Below are positions 25,726 to 35,100 of a DNA stretch of 64,000 nt, piece by piece. The stretch is from Pacificoceanicola sp048553275 (GTDB lineage: Bacteria > Pseudomonadota > Alphaproteobacteria > Rhodobacterales > Rhodobacteraceae). Under the pieces are notes generated by a model. That model was given only the letters and a program-made list of their open reading frames with translations, was not told the DNA's origin and searched no databases. Both the position numbers and the translations under genes were made by a program. Each line of letters begins with the position of its first letter. The first letter of the stretch is position 1. The stretch spans positions 62,001 through 126,000 of the forward strand of contig NZ_JBLZMW010000013.1 in NCBI RefSeq assembly GCF_048553275.1. Direction: 5' to 3'.

Positions 25726-25950
25726 ATGAACGCGCCTTCCGATATCTCGATGAAGACGGACGATGTGCTCCGCGTCGAGCTTGAAGTGTTCAAGCGCGAG
25801 CACCGCGATCTCGATGAAGCCATTCGTGCGCTTCAGGCAACCGGCACCGCCGATCAGATCACGCTGCAGCGGCTGAAAAAGAAAAAGCTGCACCTCAAGG
25901 ACAAGATCGCCCTGATCGAAGACCGGCTGTTGCCCGACATCATCGCCTGA
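25726..25950 (+). CDS. YdcH/DUF465 family small protein
   Basis: A 74-residue, highly charged, helical protein with RVELEVFKREHRDLDEAIRAL and LQRLKKKKLHLKDKIALIED, the DUF465/YdcH pattern. Members are small proteins of unknown function, often coiled coil. The ATG at 25726 gives the family's normal length; ATG 25750 is an alternative. It is convergent with the exported-protein gene 3 nt downstream. Confidence 0.85.
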   Translation: MNAPSDISMKTDDVLRVELEVFKREHRDLDEAIRALQATGTADQITLQRLKKKKLHLKDKIALIEDRLLPDIIA

Positions 25951-25953
25951 GGA

Positions 25954-26961
25954 CTATTGCGGCCAGAGGTTCGCGTCCTTGGCTATCTCGATCAGACCAC
26001 CCTGGATGCGCCCTGCATTCAAGCCGCGCAGAAGGTCGAGTCCCGCCTCCCGATTTTCTGCGGACAAGGCTCGCGCCAGAACATCGGCATCCTGCGCCAG
26101 TCCCGAGCGATCCATCGCTTCCGCAGCCATGGGCAGGACCGTTGCAAACACGGGGTCCTCAGGTCGGTACAGAAAATGCAGCATGTCCTGGGCAAGATAG
26201 GTGCGCAGCATGGCAAGCGTCAGAACATCGCGCCTCGTCTTATCAAGAGCGCCGAACGGCAACGGCGCGCCCTCGGTCCAAGGGTGGCCGTCGAAACAGG
26301 TCATCAACTCCTGCTCTAGCCAACGCAACTTTTCCTCATCCGTTATGGACATCCGGCGCGCCGCATATCTTTCCGCAAGCGACGGGTCGGACTCGATGAA
26401 ATTGACCAGATGGGTGCGGACGGTCGGCTCTGCTGTAACAAACCGCTCCATCGCCTGAGACAGCGCAGCCTCGATACGCCGACGCTCCGGCCCGTCGACG
26501 GACCAGAGCGCGATCAATCGGCCCGTCCGCGCCTCGGGCCCCTCCTCCCAAAATTCCAGGATTTCCGGGATCTCCGCCAAAGCCGCCTTCTGTTCCGACA
26601 AACCGTGCCGCTCCAGGGCCTCCATGACCGCCTGCCACATAGGCTCCGGCCAGATCGTGACAAGTCGGTCCAGCGGCATGCCCCCAACCATCGTCGCATC
26701 AGCGACGGTCAACAGCAGGACGTCACGAAGCGGCTGCCTGATCCTTGTCGTTGTGTCCCATACCTGCTCGTTGAACACGGGAAGCGGCTGAGACGGATCG
26801 AAGGGGAAAAGCGCATAGCTCATCTCCAGACCGTCGCCAAACAGGAGTTCTTCCAGAGGATAGACCGGCGGCTCGGACCCGTCACAAATATCGGCCATGG
26901 CGCCGCCGCCCAGCAAGGCCAACACCAAACCCATGCAAAACTGCTGCACTGCCTGTTTCAT
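25954..26961 (-). CDS. Exported hypothetical protein
   Basis: A 335-residue product with a signal peptide (CMGLVLALLGGGAMA, cleavage near residue 23) and a helical body rich in Leu, Glu and Arg. The mature start ICDGSEPPVYPLEELLFGDGLEMSYALFPFD and a single internal Cys (MTCFDGHPW) are visible. I do not recognise a family or catalytic motif. It is probably periplasmic. Divergent from purE. Confidence 0.7.
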   Translation of the reverse strand: MKQAVQQFCMGLVLALLGGGAMADICDGSEPPVYPLEELLFGDGLEMSYALFPFDPSQPLPVFNEQVWDTTTRIRQPLRDVLLLTVADATMVGGMPLDRLVTIWPEPMWQAVMEALERHGLSEQKAALAEIPEILEFWEEGPEARTGRLIALWSVDGPERRRIEAALSQAMERFVTAEPTVRTHLVNFIESDPSLAERYAARRMSITDEEKLRWLEQELMTCFDGHPWTEGAPLPFGALDKTRRDVLTLAMLRTYLAQDMLHFLYRPEDPVFATVLPMAAEAMDRSGLAQDADVLARALSAENREAGLDLLRGLNAGRIQGGLIEIAKDANLWPQ

Positions 26962-27030
26962 CCCTTAGCCCACGCTTGTCACACGCCACGGCCCCGGTAT
27001 AGTCCGCGCTTCTCATTGCTGGAGGCGTAA

Positions 27031-27525
27031 ATGGCAGAGATCAAGGTCGGAATCATCATGGGCAGCCAGTCGGACTGGCCAACCATGAAGGAGGCGGCGG
27101 ACGTTCTGGACGAGCTTGGCGTGCCCTATGAGACCAAGATCGTCTCGGCGCACCGCACCCCTGATCGGCTCTGGACCTATGGCAAGACCGCCGTCGAGCG
27201 CGGCCTTCAGGTGATCATCGCCGGCGCTGGCGGTGCGGCGCACCTGCCGGGCATGATGGCGTCGAAGACCCGCGTTCCGGTGATCGGCATCCCGGTCCAG
27301 ACGCGCGCGCTTTCGGGCGTCGACAGCCTCTATTCGATCCTGCAGATGCCGCGCGGCTTTCCGGTTGCGACCATGGCCATCGGCGCGGCGGGCGCAAAGA
27401 ACGGTGGGCTGATGGCAGCGGGCATCCTTGCCTTGCAAGACCCGGCGCTGGCCGAACGGCTGGACCAATGGCGCAGCGATCTGTCCGCCTCCATCGCCGA
27501 TGAGCCCGATCGTGACGCGCCCTGA
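27031..27525 (+). CDS. purE: N5-carboxyaminoimidazole ribonucleotide mutase
   Basis: A 164-residue class I PurE that moves the carboxyl group of N5-CAIR to C4 in purine synthesis. VGIIMGSQSDWPTM, VSAHRTPDRLWTY, AGAGGAAHLPGMMASKTRVPVIGIPV and LQMPRGFPVATMAIG are the active-site segments. It pairs with purK downstream, but unusually the two are separated by 142 bp holding iterated repeats instead of overlapping. Confidence 0.97.
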   Translation: MAEIKVGIIMGSQSDWPTMKEAADVLDELGVPYETKIVSAHRTPDRLWTYGKTAVERGLQVIIAGAGGAAHLPGMMASKTRVPVIGIPVQTRALSGVDSLYSILQMPRGFPVATMAIGAAGAKNGGLMAAGILALQDPALAERLDQWRSDLSASIADEPDRDAP

Positions 27526-27540
27526 GCAAGCCGTCCTGCC

Positions 27541-27649
27541 TTTTGTACCAAACTGGCGCAATTTTGTACTCAACTGCTGATTCGGGCACGAATTGCAGCT
27601 TGAGACGCGAGGGTATTTTGTACCAAACAGGCCCCAAATCGTACCGAAT
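27541..27649. repeat. Four iterated TTTTGTACCAAAC-like repeats between purE and purK
   Basis: Units start at 27541 (TTTTGTACCAAAC), 27562 (TTTTGTACTCAAC), 27616 (TTTTGTACCAAAC) and a degenerate one at 27637 (AATCGTACCGAAT). Within each pair the offset is exactly 21 bp, two helical turns. Each unit is nearly palindromic around TAC, with TTTG and CAAA arms. This looks like a multi-site operator or a structured leader of purK. Confidence 0.6.
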
Positions 27650-27667
27650 CCTGCCTGAGGACACGCC

Positions 27668-28738
27668 ATGACCACGCCCCTTCCCACCGGATCGACCATC
27701 GGAATCCTCGGCGGCGGTCAGCTTGGCCGCATGCTCAGTGTCGCGGCAAGCCGCCTCGGCTTCAGGACGCACATCTTCGAGCCAAGCGCAAACCCGCCCG
27801 CAGGCGACGTCGCCCATGCCGTGACGACGGCCTCATATGAGGACGAGGCCGCGCTCAAGGCCTTTGCCGGGGCCGTGGACGTCATCACCTATGAGTTTGA
27901 AAACATCCCCACCTCCGCGCTCGACATTCTGGAGGCGATCCGCCCGATCCATCCCAATCGCGAAGCTCTGCGCATCAGTCAGGATCGCCTGACCGAAAAG
28001 ACTTTCCTGACTGATCTGGGCCTTGCCACGGCGCCTTTCGCGGATGTCACCGACGGGGCGTCTCTCGCCCAAGCCATTGAAAATATTGGCACACCGTCGA
28101 TCCTGAAAACCCGTCGCTTCGGCTATGACGGCAAGGGCCAGGCACGCATCAAATCCCCCGAAGACGCGGATCAGGCGCTGAACGACATGAACGGCGCGCC
28201 GTCGATCCTCGAAGGGTTTGTCGATTTCTCTCTGGAGGTGTCCGTCATTGCCGCGCGCAGCCAGGACGGCCAGGTTTCGGCCTACGATCCCGGCGAGAAT
28301 GTACACAAGGACGGCATCCTCAGCACCACCACCGTCCCCGCCAAGCTGCCTGCACGCCTGCAAACCGATGCGGTGCTGCTGGCCGGCCGCATCCTCAATG
28401 CGCTGGATTATGTCGGCGTGATGGGTGTCGAGCTTTTCGTGACGCCGGGGCAGCTTATCGTCAACGAAATCGCCCCGCGCGTGCACAACTCCGGCCATTG
28501 GACACAGAACGGCTGCGCCATCTGTCAATTCGAGCAGCACATCCGCGCCATTGCGGGCTGGCCGCTTGGCGATGGCGCCCGGCACAGCGATGTGGTGATG
28601 GAAAACCTGATCGGCGCCGACATGGACCGCGTGCCTGAACTGGCGCGCGACGGAAGTTGCGCCCTGCACCTCTATGGCAAGGCAGAGACCAAGCCGGGCC
28701 GTAAAATGGGACACGTCAACCGGATCGTCAAACCCTGA
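27668..28738 (+). CDS. purK: N5-carboxyaminoimidazole ribonucleotide synthase
   Basis: A 356-residue ATP-grasp enzyme that carboxylates AIR with bicarbonate and ATP. GILGGGQLGRMLSVAASRLG is the N-terminal Rossmann motif; KTRRFGYDGKGQ, ILEGFVDFSLEVSVIAAR and NEIAPRVHNSGHWT are ATP-grasp and substrate segments. GAGG precedes the ATG at 27668 by 9 nt. It works directly before PurE. Confidence 0.97.
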   Translation: MTTPLPTGSTIGILGGGQLGRMLSVAASRLGFRTHIFEPSANPPAGDVAHAVTTASYEDEAALKAFAGAVDVITYEFENIPTSALDILEAIRPIHPNREALRISQDRLTEKTFLTDLGLATAPFADVTDGASLAQAIENIGTPSILKTRRFGYDGKGQARIKSPEDADQALNDMNGAPSILEGFVDFSLEVSVIAARSQDGQVSAYDPGENVHKDGILSTTTVPAKLPARLQTDAVLLAGRILNALDYVGVMGVELFVTPGQLIVNEIAPRVHNSGHWTQNGCAICQFEQHIRAIAGWPLGDGARHSDVVMENLIGADMDRVPELARDGSCALHLYGKAETKPGRKMGHVNRIVKP

Positions 28739-28783
28739 TCCGGCTTTGCGGCAAACAAACCTGGCACCCCGCCGGACCGGCGG

Positions 28784-29926
28784 TCAACGGATGAACCGGT
28801 CCGCTACCGCCCCGCTCATATAGGCAACCTGACCGCCGGCGATAGTCGCCGCGATCCGGCGACTGCCTCGCTCCACGATCACCAGATCCGCGCGCTTGCC
28901 AACCGCAAGCGTGCCGCGATCCTCAAGCCCGAGCAGCCGCGCAGGACCGGAAGAGACGAGCGCCCAAGCCTCTGTTTCATCAAGCAAACCCAGCTCGACA
29001 CAGCGCCATGCCGCCCGCGCCGGCGACGGGTAGTGATAATCAGACGCCAAGGCATCGCACAGTCCGGCCGCGATCAGATCCTGACCCGAGGCGTTGCCTT
29101 TGTGGCTCGCGCCGCGCACCACATTCGGCGCGCCGAGGATTACCGCCTCGCCCGCATCCCGCGCCGCCTGCGCCGCTTCCATGGTCTCGGGGAACTCTGC
29201 AATCCGCACGCCGCGTCGCCGCCAATCCGCACGATCGGCCGCGGTATGATCATCATGACTGCCCATCAACACGCCCTGCGCCGCCAACCGCTCACAGAGC
29301 GCATCCATCGCTGCCGGAACACCATCGCCGGCCGCGTGCAAGTCCAGCAGCAGCTGAAAATGCGCATCAGGATTGCGCCCCGATTTCAAGGCCTGACCGG
29401 TCAGACGCGGCGGTTTGCGGCCCTCGCGAAGCCTGTCATGGGGCAGGTGATCGTTGAACACGACATAGCCAATGCCAAAGCGGTTTATCGCGACTTCCGC
29501 CCGCGCGTGACTTTCGAGGTAATGCGTTTCAAGCCGAAGTTGCAGCTGCAAATCCACCGGAACCGTCGGCGCAACAAAGGCAACGCTTTCAAAGACTTCC
29601 TCGGCGAACTCCGGTCCGCGCAGGCCGCCTTCCCAACTCCAGAATTGTGCCAGCACACCCGTGGTGATCCCGCAGGCCGCCAGTTCTGCCGCGACCGCCA
29701 ACATCCCCGCATCGCGCTCGCGCAGAGCGCCCCGGCGCGGCGCCATGTGCCGTTCAAAACCATCCCCGTGCGCGTCCACGATACCCGGCAGAACATCAAA
29801 CCCGGAGAGGTCAACGACCCGCCCACCGTGCTCGCATATCCGCCCGCCACCAAGACTCAGCGGTCCGTCGTCAAAGCCATCCGGACGCAGCACCCGCGCG
29901 CCGGTAAGGCAGCATTCAATCGCCAT
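28784..29926 (-). CDS. phnM: PhnM-like ribose 1-methylphosphonate 5-triphosphate diphosphatase
   Basis: A 380-residue amidohydrolase. DAHGDGFERHMAPRRG, GVLAQFWSWEGGLRGPEFA, NDHLPHDRL, GSHDDHTAADR, GAPNVVRGASHKGN and LASDYHYPSP match PhnM, which removes pyrophosphate from the C-P lyase intermediate. No other phn gene lies in the window, so it may serve a remote C-P lyase cluster or act on another substrate. It overlaps the upstream lipase-like gene by 11 nt. Confidence 0.87.
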   Translation of the reverse strand: MAIECCLTGARVLRPDGFDDGPLSLGGGRICEHGGRVVDLSGFDVLPGIVDAHGDGFERHMAPRRGALRERDAGMLAVAAELAACGITTGVLAQFWSWEGGLRGPEFAEEVFESVAFVAPTVPVDLQLQLRLETHYLESHARAEVAINRFGIGYVVFNDHLPHDRLREGRKPPRLTGQALKSGRNPDAHFQLLLDLHAAGDGVPAAMDALCERLAAQGVLMGSHDDHTAADRADWRRRGVRIAEFPETMEAAQAARDAGEAVILGAPNVVRGASHKGNASGQDLIAAGLCDALASDYHYPSPARAAWRCVELGLLDETEAWALVSSGPARLLGLEDRGTLAVGKRADLVIVERGSRRIAATIAGGQVAYMSGAVADRFIR

Positions 29927-30671
29927 CGCACTCTCCGATCAGACATCCAAGCTGCTCCGCATCCAGCAGGTCGGTCCAGTCCAACCCCGGCTCGAACCGC
30001 CCCTCTTCCAGGAACAGCGCCACCTGCGCCATCACCGCAGGCGCCTGCATCATGTAGGTGTGGGTCACCGGCAGCGTGATGTGCCAGTGCATCCCTTCAA
30101 CCTTGGTCGATTCAACCGAAACCTTGCCATCGTCCAGCCCCGGAATCAGTGCGGAAAACACCGGATTGAGCGATTGGCTCCCCGCGATCACCCCCAGTTC
30201 GAAGTCGACCGGCGGCAGCAATTTGGGCAGGTCCTCCGGCCCGGTGCCAAGCTGCAACCCCGCAGGTCCATTGACCCAGCGAAACAACTCCAGTCCACCA
30301 AGCTCGTCGACCAGCTCGCTGCCCTGATTGGGCGGCGCAAGCATGACCACCCGGCCAAGGCGCGTCGGCCGATGATCCCTCAGCCAGAAGCGCAGCAGGA
30401 TCCCGCCCATGGAATGCGTGACGAAATGCACGGTTCTGTCGCCGCAGGCTGACACCGCTTCGGGAAGGGTCACATCCGCCAATCGCTGCACCCGCTCTTC
30501 GGTTGAAGGATACCCCGGCAACACCGTATGGAAGCCCCGCGCCTCCAGAACCGTCTCCATCAGCAGCAGCGAATACTCACTCCGCGCCAGACCATGCAGC
30601 AGAACCACACAATCGGACGCCCGCGCCATCGGCGCGGCAAACAGAAACAAGATAAAGGTCAGGATACGCAT
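29916..30671 (-). CDS. Exported alpha/beta-hydrolase (lipase-like)
   Basis: A 251-residue protein with a signal peptide (ILTFILFLFAAPMARA). CVVLLHGLARS supplies the oxyanion segment and HFVTHSMGG carries the nucleophile elbow (S87). Overall it resembles triacylglycerol lipase/PGAP1-like hydrolases, with LAPPNQGSELVDEL after the elbow. It is probably periplasmic; the substrate is unknown. Its last 11 nt overlap the start of phnM, indicating cotranscription. Confidence 0.85.
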   Translation of the reverse strand: MRILTFILFLFAAPMARASDCVVLLHGLARSEYSLLLMETVLEARGFHTVLPGYPSTEERVQRLADVTLPEAVSACGDRTVHFVTHSMGGILLRFWLRDHRPTRLGRVVMLAPPNQGSELVDELGGLELFRWVNGPAGLQLGTGPEDLPKLLPPVDFELGVIAGSQSLNPVFSALIPGLDDGKVSVESTKVEGMHWHITLPVTHTYMMQAPAVMAQVALFLEEGRFEPGLDWTDLLDAEQLGCLIGECDGD

Positions 30672-30725
30672 GGCGCTGGCATAGCCCGGGACCGCGTCCT
30701 AAGAAAGAGGGGAAAGGAAGCCGCC

Positions 30726-31166
30726 ATGCCCTGCCCCCGCCTCGCCACGCGCGCCGTCATCCTGCATCAGGGCCAGCTGCTTCTGGTCAATGCCTGGCCC
30801 GGAAACGAGAGCATGCTGTGGTGCGCCCCGGGCGGCGGCGTGGAGCGCGGAACAAGCCTGCCCGACAATCTCGCACGGGAGGTTTTTGAGGAAACCGGTC
30901 TGAGAATCGCCGTGGGGCAGCCCTGCCTGGTGAACGAATTCCACGATCCCGGCGGGTCTTTCCATCAGGTAGAGCTGTTTTTTCGCTGTACTGTAACCGA
31001 CGGCACGCTTCGTGACGATTGGCTCGACCCCGAAGGAATCGTGCACAAACGCCGTTGGTTCTCGCGCAGCGATGTCGCCGATCTGCATCTGAAACCGGAC
31101 AGCTTGCGCACCCTGCCATGGCAGGAAGGGGTCCTCTATGATCCGCTCGAAGCCCTGGTGAAATAA
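30726..31166 (+). CDS. NUDIX hydrolase
   Basis: A 146-residue Nudix protein with CAPGGGVERGTSLPDNL followed by AREVFEETGL. The REVFEETG core is intact, but the first glutamate of the consensus Nudix box is replaced by T43. Substrates of the superfamily are nucleoside diphosphates linked to another group; this one cannot be assigned. The ATG at 30726 has AAGGAAG upstream. Its 3' end overlaps the convergent DMT transporter by 31 nt. Confidence 0.88.
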   Translation: MPCPRLATRAVILHQGQLLLVNAWPGNESMLWCAPGGGVERGTSLPDNLAREVFEETGLRIAVGQPCLVNEFHDPGGSFHQVELFFRCTVTDGTLRDDWLDPEGIVHKRRWFSRSDVADLHLKPDSLRTLPWQEGVLYDPLEALVK

Positions 31167-32005
31167 CGCGGCCCCAGAACCGAAAGCGCCACGCCACCAA
31201 GGATCACCGCCGCTGCGATAACGAAACGCCCGGTCAATGGCTCGGAGAGAAAGGCCATACCGCCCGCCATGGCGATCACCGGAACAGTGAGCTGGGCGAC
31301 CGCGGCAACACTGGCTTCAAGTCTTGGCAGGACGGCGTACCACAGGGCATAGCCCAACCCGGATGTCAGCGCCCCGGATATCACGGCCAGCAGGAGACCG
31401 GCGCCAGAGATCTCCACCCATTCGGAAACCGTGCTGATGCCGCCCAAGAGCGCAAGCGGTGCGGCGATTGCAAAATTCGCAGCCGTCGACATCAGTGCGT
31501 CCTCCGCTTGCCGCCCGGCCAGCGAATAAATCCCCCATCCGATCCCGGCTACGCCCATGAAAACCGCCGGGCCGAAACCGCTCTTCGGGCTGGCGAGCGT
31601 CGGAGAGACGAGCCAAGCCAAACCGGCAAGCGCCAGCGCTGCGCCGATCCAACGCACCCCGTGCGGGCGATCCCCGCCCAACACCGCGCCAACGAACATC
31701 GTGACCTGCACGGTCCCAAACAGAATCAGCGCGCCAAGCCCCGAGTCCAAGGCCAGGTAGGCGTAGGAAAACCCAAAAATATAGGCCAACAGCCCGATCA
31801 CGCCGGAGGCGCGCCCCACTCCGGCAAACCGCAGCCTGCCACGCAGGACCATCGCCAGCAGCAAGAGCGTTGCGGCACCGGCCCACAGACGAATGACCCC
31901 GAAGGCCATTGGCGATATCAAGTCGGCCCCAACCGCCGCGCGGTTCAGAACAGAATTGGCCGCGAAGGCCACCATGACACCCGTGACGAGGGCAAACAAT
32001 CTCAT
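31136..32005 (-). CDS. DMT/EamA family transporter
   Basis: A 289-residue protein with about ten hydrophobic helices in two EamA repeats (LVTGVMVAFAANSVLNRAAV, VIRLWAGAATLLLLAMVL; later AVAQLTVPVIAMAGGMAFLSEP, the conserved end of the second repeat). It is probably a metabolite exporter of the drug/metabolite transporter superfamily. The ATG at 32005 has GGAGG 4 nt upstream. Confidence 0.9.
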   Translation of the reverse strand: MRLFALVTGVMVAFAANSVLNRAAVGADLISPMAFGVIRLWAGAATLLLLAMVLRGRLRFAGVGRASGVIGLLAYIFGFSYAYLALDSGLGALILFGTVQVTMFVGAVLGGDRPHGVRWIGAALALAGLAWLVSPTLASPKSGFGPAVFMGVAGIGWGIYSLAGRQAEDALMSTAANFAIAAPLALLGGISTVSEWVEISGAGLLLAVISGALTSGLGYALWYAVLPRLEASVAAVAQLTVPVIAMAGGMAFLSEPLTGRFVIAAAVILGGVALSVLGPRYFTRASSGS

Positions 32006-32059
32006 CAGACCTCCAGCATTTCCCTGGCAACGATGCGGCCGAACCGCCGAAGGCGACCA

Positions 32060-32108
32060 ATGGGACGGTGGGCGGGGCGATGTTGGCGTGAAACGCCGAC
32101 GAGCGCCG
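32060..32108. repeat. Dispersed repeat, copy B
   Basis: It shares the 21-bp block (one mismatch) and the 10-mer ACGAGCGCCG with 14570-14612. Between them lies a small hairpin GGCGT-GAA-ACGCC. It sits immediately downstream of smc on the minus strand. Confidence 0.6.
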
Positions 32109-32117
32109 TGCCCGTCC

Positions 32118-35100
32118 TCACGCCACCAGCTTCTCGGCCACCTTGAGATCAACAGAAACAAGCTGCGACACGCCTTGCTCCTGCATGGTCACGCCAAACA
32201 ATCGGTCCATCCGCGCCATGGTGACCGCGTGGTGTGTAATGCACAGGAACCGCGTGTCGGTCCGGCGGCACATTTCATCCAGCATATCGCAGAACCGCGT
32301 GACGTTGGCATCGTCCAACGGTGCATCCACCTCGTCCAAAACGCAGATCGGCGCCGGATTGGCGAGGAAGACCGCAAAGATCAGCGCAAGCGCCGTCAGG
32401 GTTTGCTCCCCCCCGGACAAAAGTGAGAGCGCGGAGAGCTTCTTGCCCGGTGGCTGGCACATGATCTCCAGGCCCGCTTCCAGCGGATCGTCGCTTTCGA
32501 CCATGACAAGGCTCGCCTCGCCGCCACCGAAAAGATGTGTGAACAGCATCGAGAAGTTGCTGTTTACCTGCTCGAAGGCCGTCAACAGGCGCTCGCGCCC
32601 TTCGCGGTTCAGGCTGGCAATGCCGTTGCGCAGAGTCTTGATCGCCTCTTCGAGATCCGCTTTCTCAGAGACCAGCTCGTCATGCTCGGTCTGAACCTCT
32701 CTGGCGTCCTCCTCCGCCCGCAAGTTGACCGCCCCAAGCGCATCACGCTGCCGTTTCAGCCGCGCCACATCACCTTCGAGTTGATCGGCACCGGGCATGG
32801 AGTCCGGCGCCATATCCAGCCGCTCCAGAAGCTGCTGCGGCGTGGTTTCCTGATCCTCGGAGATCCGCTCGGCCGCCGCGGCGACCGTCTCCTGCGCGGC
32901 CTCGGCGCGGGCCTGCGCGGCGGCACGGGCTTCCCGGGCCTCACCGGCCAAACGCTCCGCTTCGCGTTCATTGGCAAGCGCCTCGCGCAGGGCGTGTTCG
33001 GCCACGCTCAACGCATCGGTCGCCTCGGCTTTCCGGCTCTCGGCGGAGTCGATCTGGTATAACAGCTCCTCGCGCTTTTGCGCCAAGTCCGCAGGCGCAT
33101 CCATCGCCACGGCCAGTTCATCCTCGGTTTGCGCCTTGCGCTCCGCCAGCTCGCCCGCCCGCTTTTCTGCCGTTTCCAGACGGTGCCGCCATCCCGAGAG
33201 GTCCTTTGTCACCTGCTGGGCGCGGCCTTTGCGGGCTTCGCCTTCGCGGCGCAGCTCGTCATGGGCGGAGCGGCGGGACATCATGGTCATACGCGCCGCC
33301 TCGACCGTCATCTTGACGTCTTCGACCTGCGCCCGCGCCTCGTCGAGATCATCAAGATCCGCGACCGCGCGCTCCGCTTCCAGAAGCTGCGACCGCGCGG
33401 TGCCCATTTCATCCTCGAAGCGGCGCACAGACAGGCTCGCGCTCTCAAGCTTGCTTTCCGCCATATCGCGGTCTGCCTCGGCGCGGTTGAAGGCACGGGT
33501 CGCCTGGGTCAAAGCCTGATCCGCTTCGCGCCGGGCGTCGCGGGCCTCCCGGTCGGCACGGGTCAGTTCAGCGAGCCGCGCCGAAAGCGCCTCATGCGCC
33601 GCCTGCGTGCCTTCCAGCCGTGCGGAGGCCTCGGCCATCTCCTGCTTCAGCGCTTCGAGCCGGTTCAGCTGTTCCAGACGCAAAGCCGCGGCTGACGGCT
33701 GGTCCTCGGCCCAGGCCCGGAACCCGTCCCAGCGCCAAAGATCGCCCTCAAGGCTGACAAGGCGCTGACCGGGCCGCAAAAGCGGCTGCAGCCGGTTGCC
33801 TTCATCTGCGGAGACAAGGCCGATCTGCCCCATACGGCGGCTGAGTACATCCGGCACGGAGACATGATGAGAGAGCGACGTCACGCCATGCGGCAACGGC
33901 TGCTCCGTGTCATAGGCGGGCAGGACGGCCCAACCGGTCGGGCCATCATCCTCGACCTCCGGCGCGCGCAGATCATCGGCGAGCGCCGCGCCAAGCGCCT
34001 TTTCAAAGCCCTGCTGCACCTGAAGCCGGTCGAGAATCTGCCCGCCTTCTGCCGTGTCACGATCCAACAACCGTGCCAGCGCCGTGACTTCCGCCCGCAA
34101 GGCATTGGTCTCCCCTTCGGCCTCGGACCGTTCTGCCCGGGCATCGGCCTCCCGCGATTGGGTCTCGGCGCGATTGACTTCGGCGTCGGCCAGCACCGCT
34201 TCGGCGCGGTCGCACATCTCATGCGCGTATTCCTGACGCTCGCGCGCCTCATCGGCGGCCGCGGCGCTGCGCTCCAAGGTCTCCTTGGCCTGCGCCACCG
34301 TCTCATGTGCCCGCTGCGCGTCGGTCTGAGTGCGGTCCAGCGTTTTTCGACAATCCGCTAGGTAGCGCTGTGCGGATTGGTGCCGTGCCGCAAGCCGCGC
34401 AACGTCTTCTGTCTGCTGGCTCAGGTCGGCTTCGCGCTCCTGCAGGACCGTCCCCGCTTCGCGTGCCGCCTCGGCCGCCTCGGCAAGCCGGTCATCATAG
34501 CCGTCAGCCGCCTTGGCCAGTTCGCGGGCTTCCCATTCAAGCCGTTCAATCGTTTCGCCAGCGTCCCGGTTGAGGCCCGCCTCACGCTCCATGTCACGTG
34601 TCAGCTGCTCCACTCGGGAAGACAGGGTTTCGATGCGGCCGCGGGCCTGCGTCTCCTGATCGGAGAGCGCATCGCGCTGCACCAGAAGCCGCTGCAACAC
34701 CGCTCCGGCGATCGCCTCTTCCTCGCGCAGGGGCGGCAAGAGCTCTTCGCGCGATTGCCGGGCTGTGGCGCCGTCCCGCGCCAGCGCCTCAGCTTTCGCG
34801 GCCTGAGCGATCCGGGCCTGCAGCAGCTCCTCGGCCCCTTTTCGGGCGTCATCCGCCTCGCGCCATCGGCGATATAGCAACATGCCCTCAGCCTGCCGCA
34901 GATCCGCGCCGATCGCGCGATACCGCGCGGCCTGCCGCGCCTGACGTGCCAGTTGGCCCAGTTGCGAGGCAAGCTGTTCGATGACGTCATCCACCCGCAG
35001 CAGGTTGGCCTCGGTATTCTTAAGTTTCAGTTCCGCCTCGTGGCGACGCTGATAGAGACCGCCGATCCCGGCAGCATCCTCAAGCACCTTGCGCCGGTTC

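Noticed and set aside
27526..27667. 6S-like RNA or a small gene in the purE-purK gap
   Set aside because: The gap is too short and lacks the long bulged hairpin of 6S RNA; iterated units explain the sequence better.
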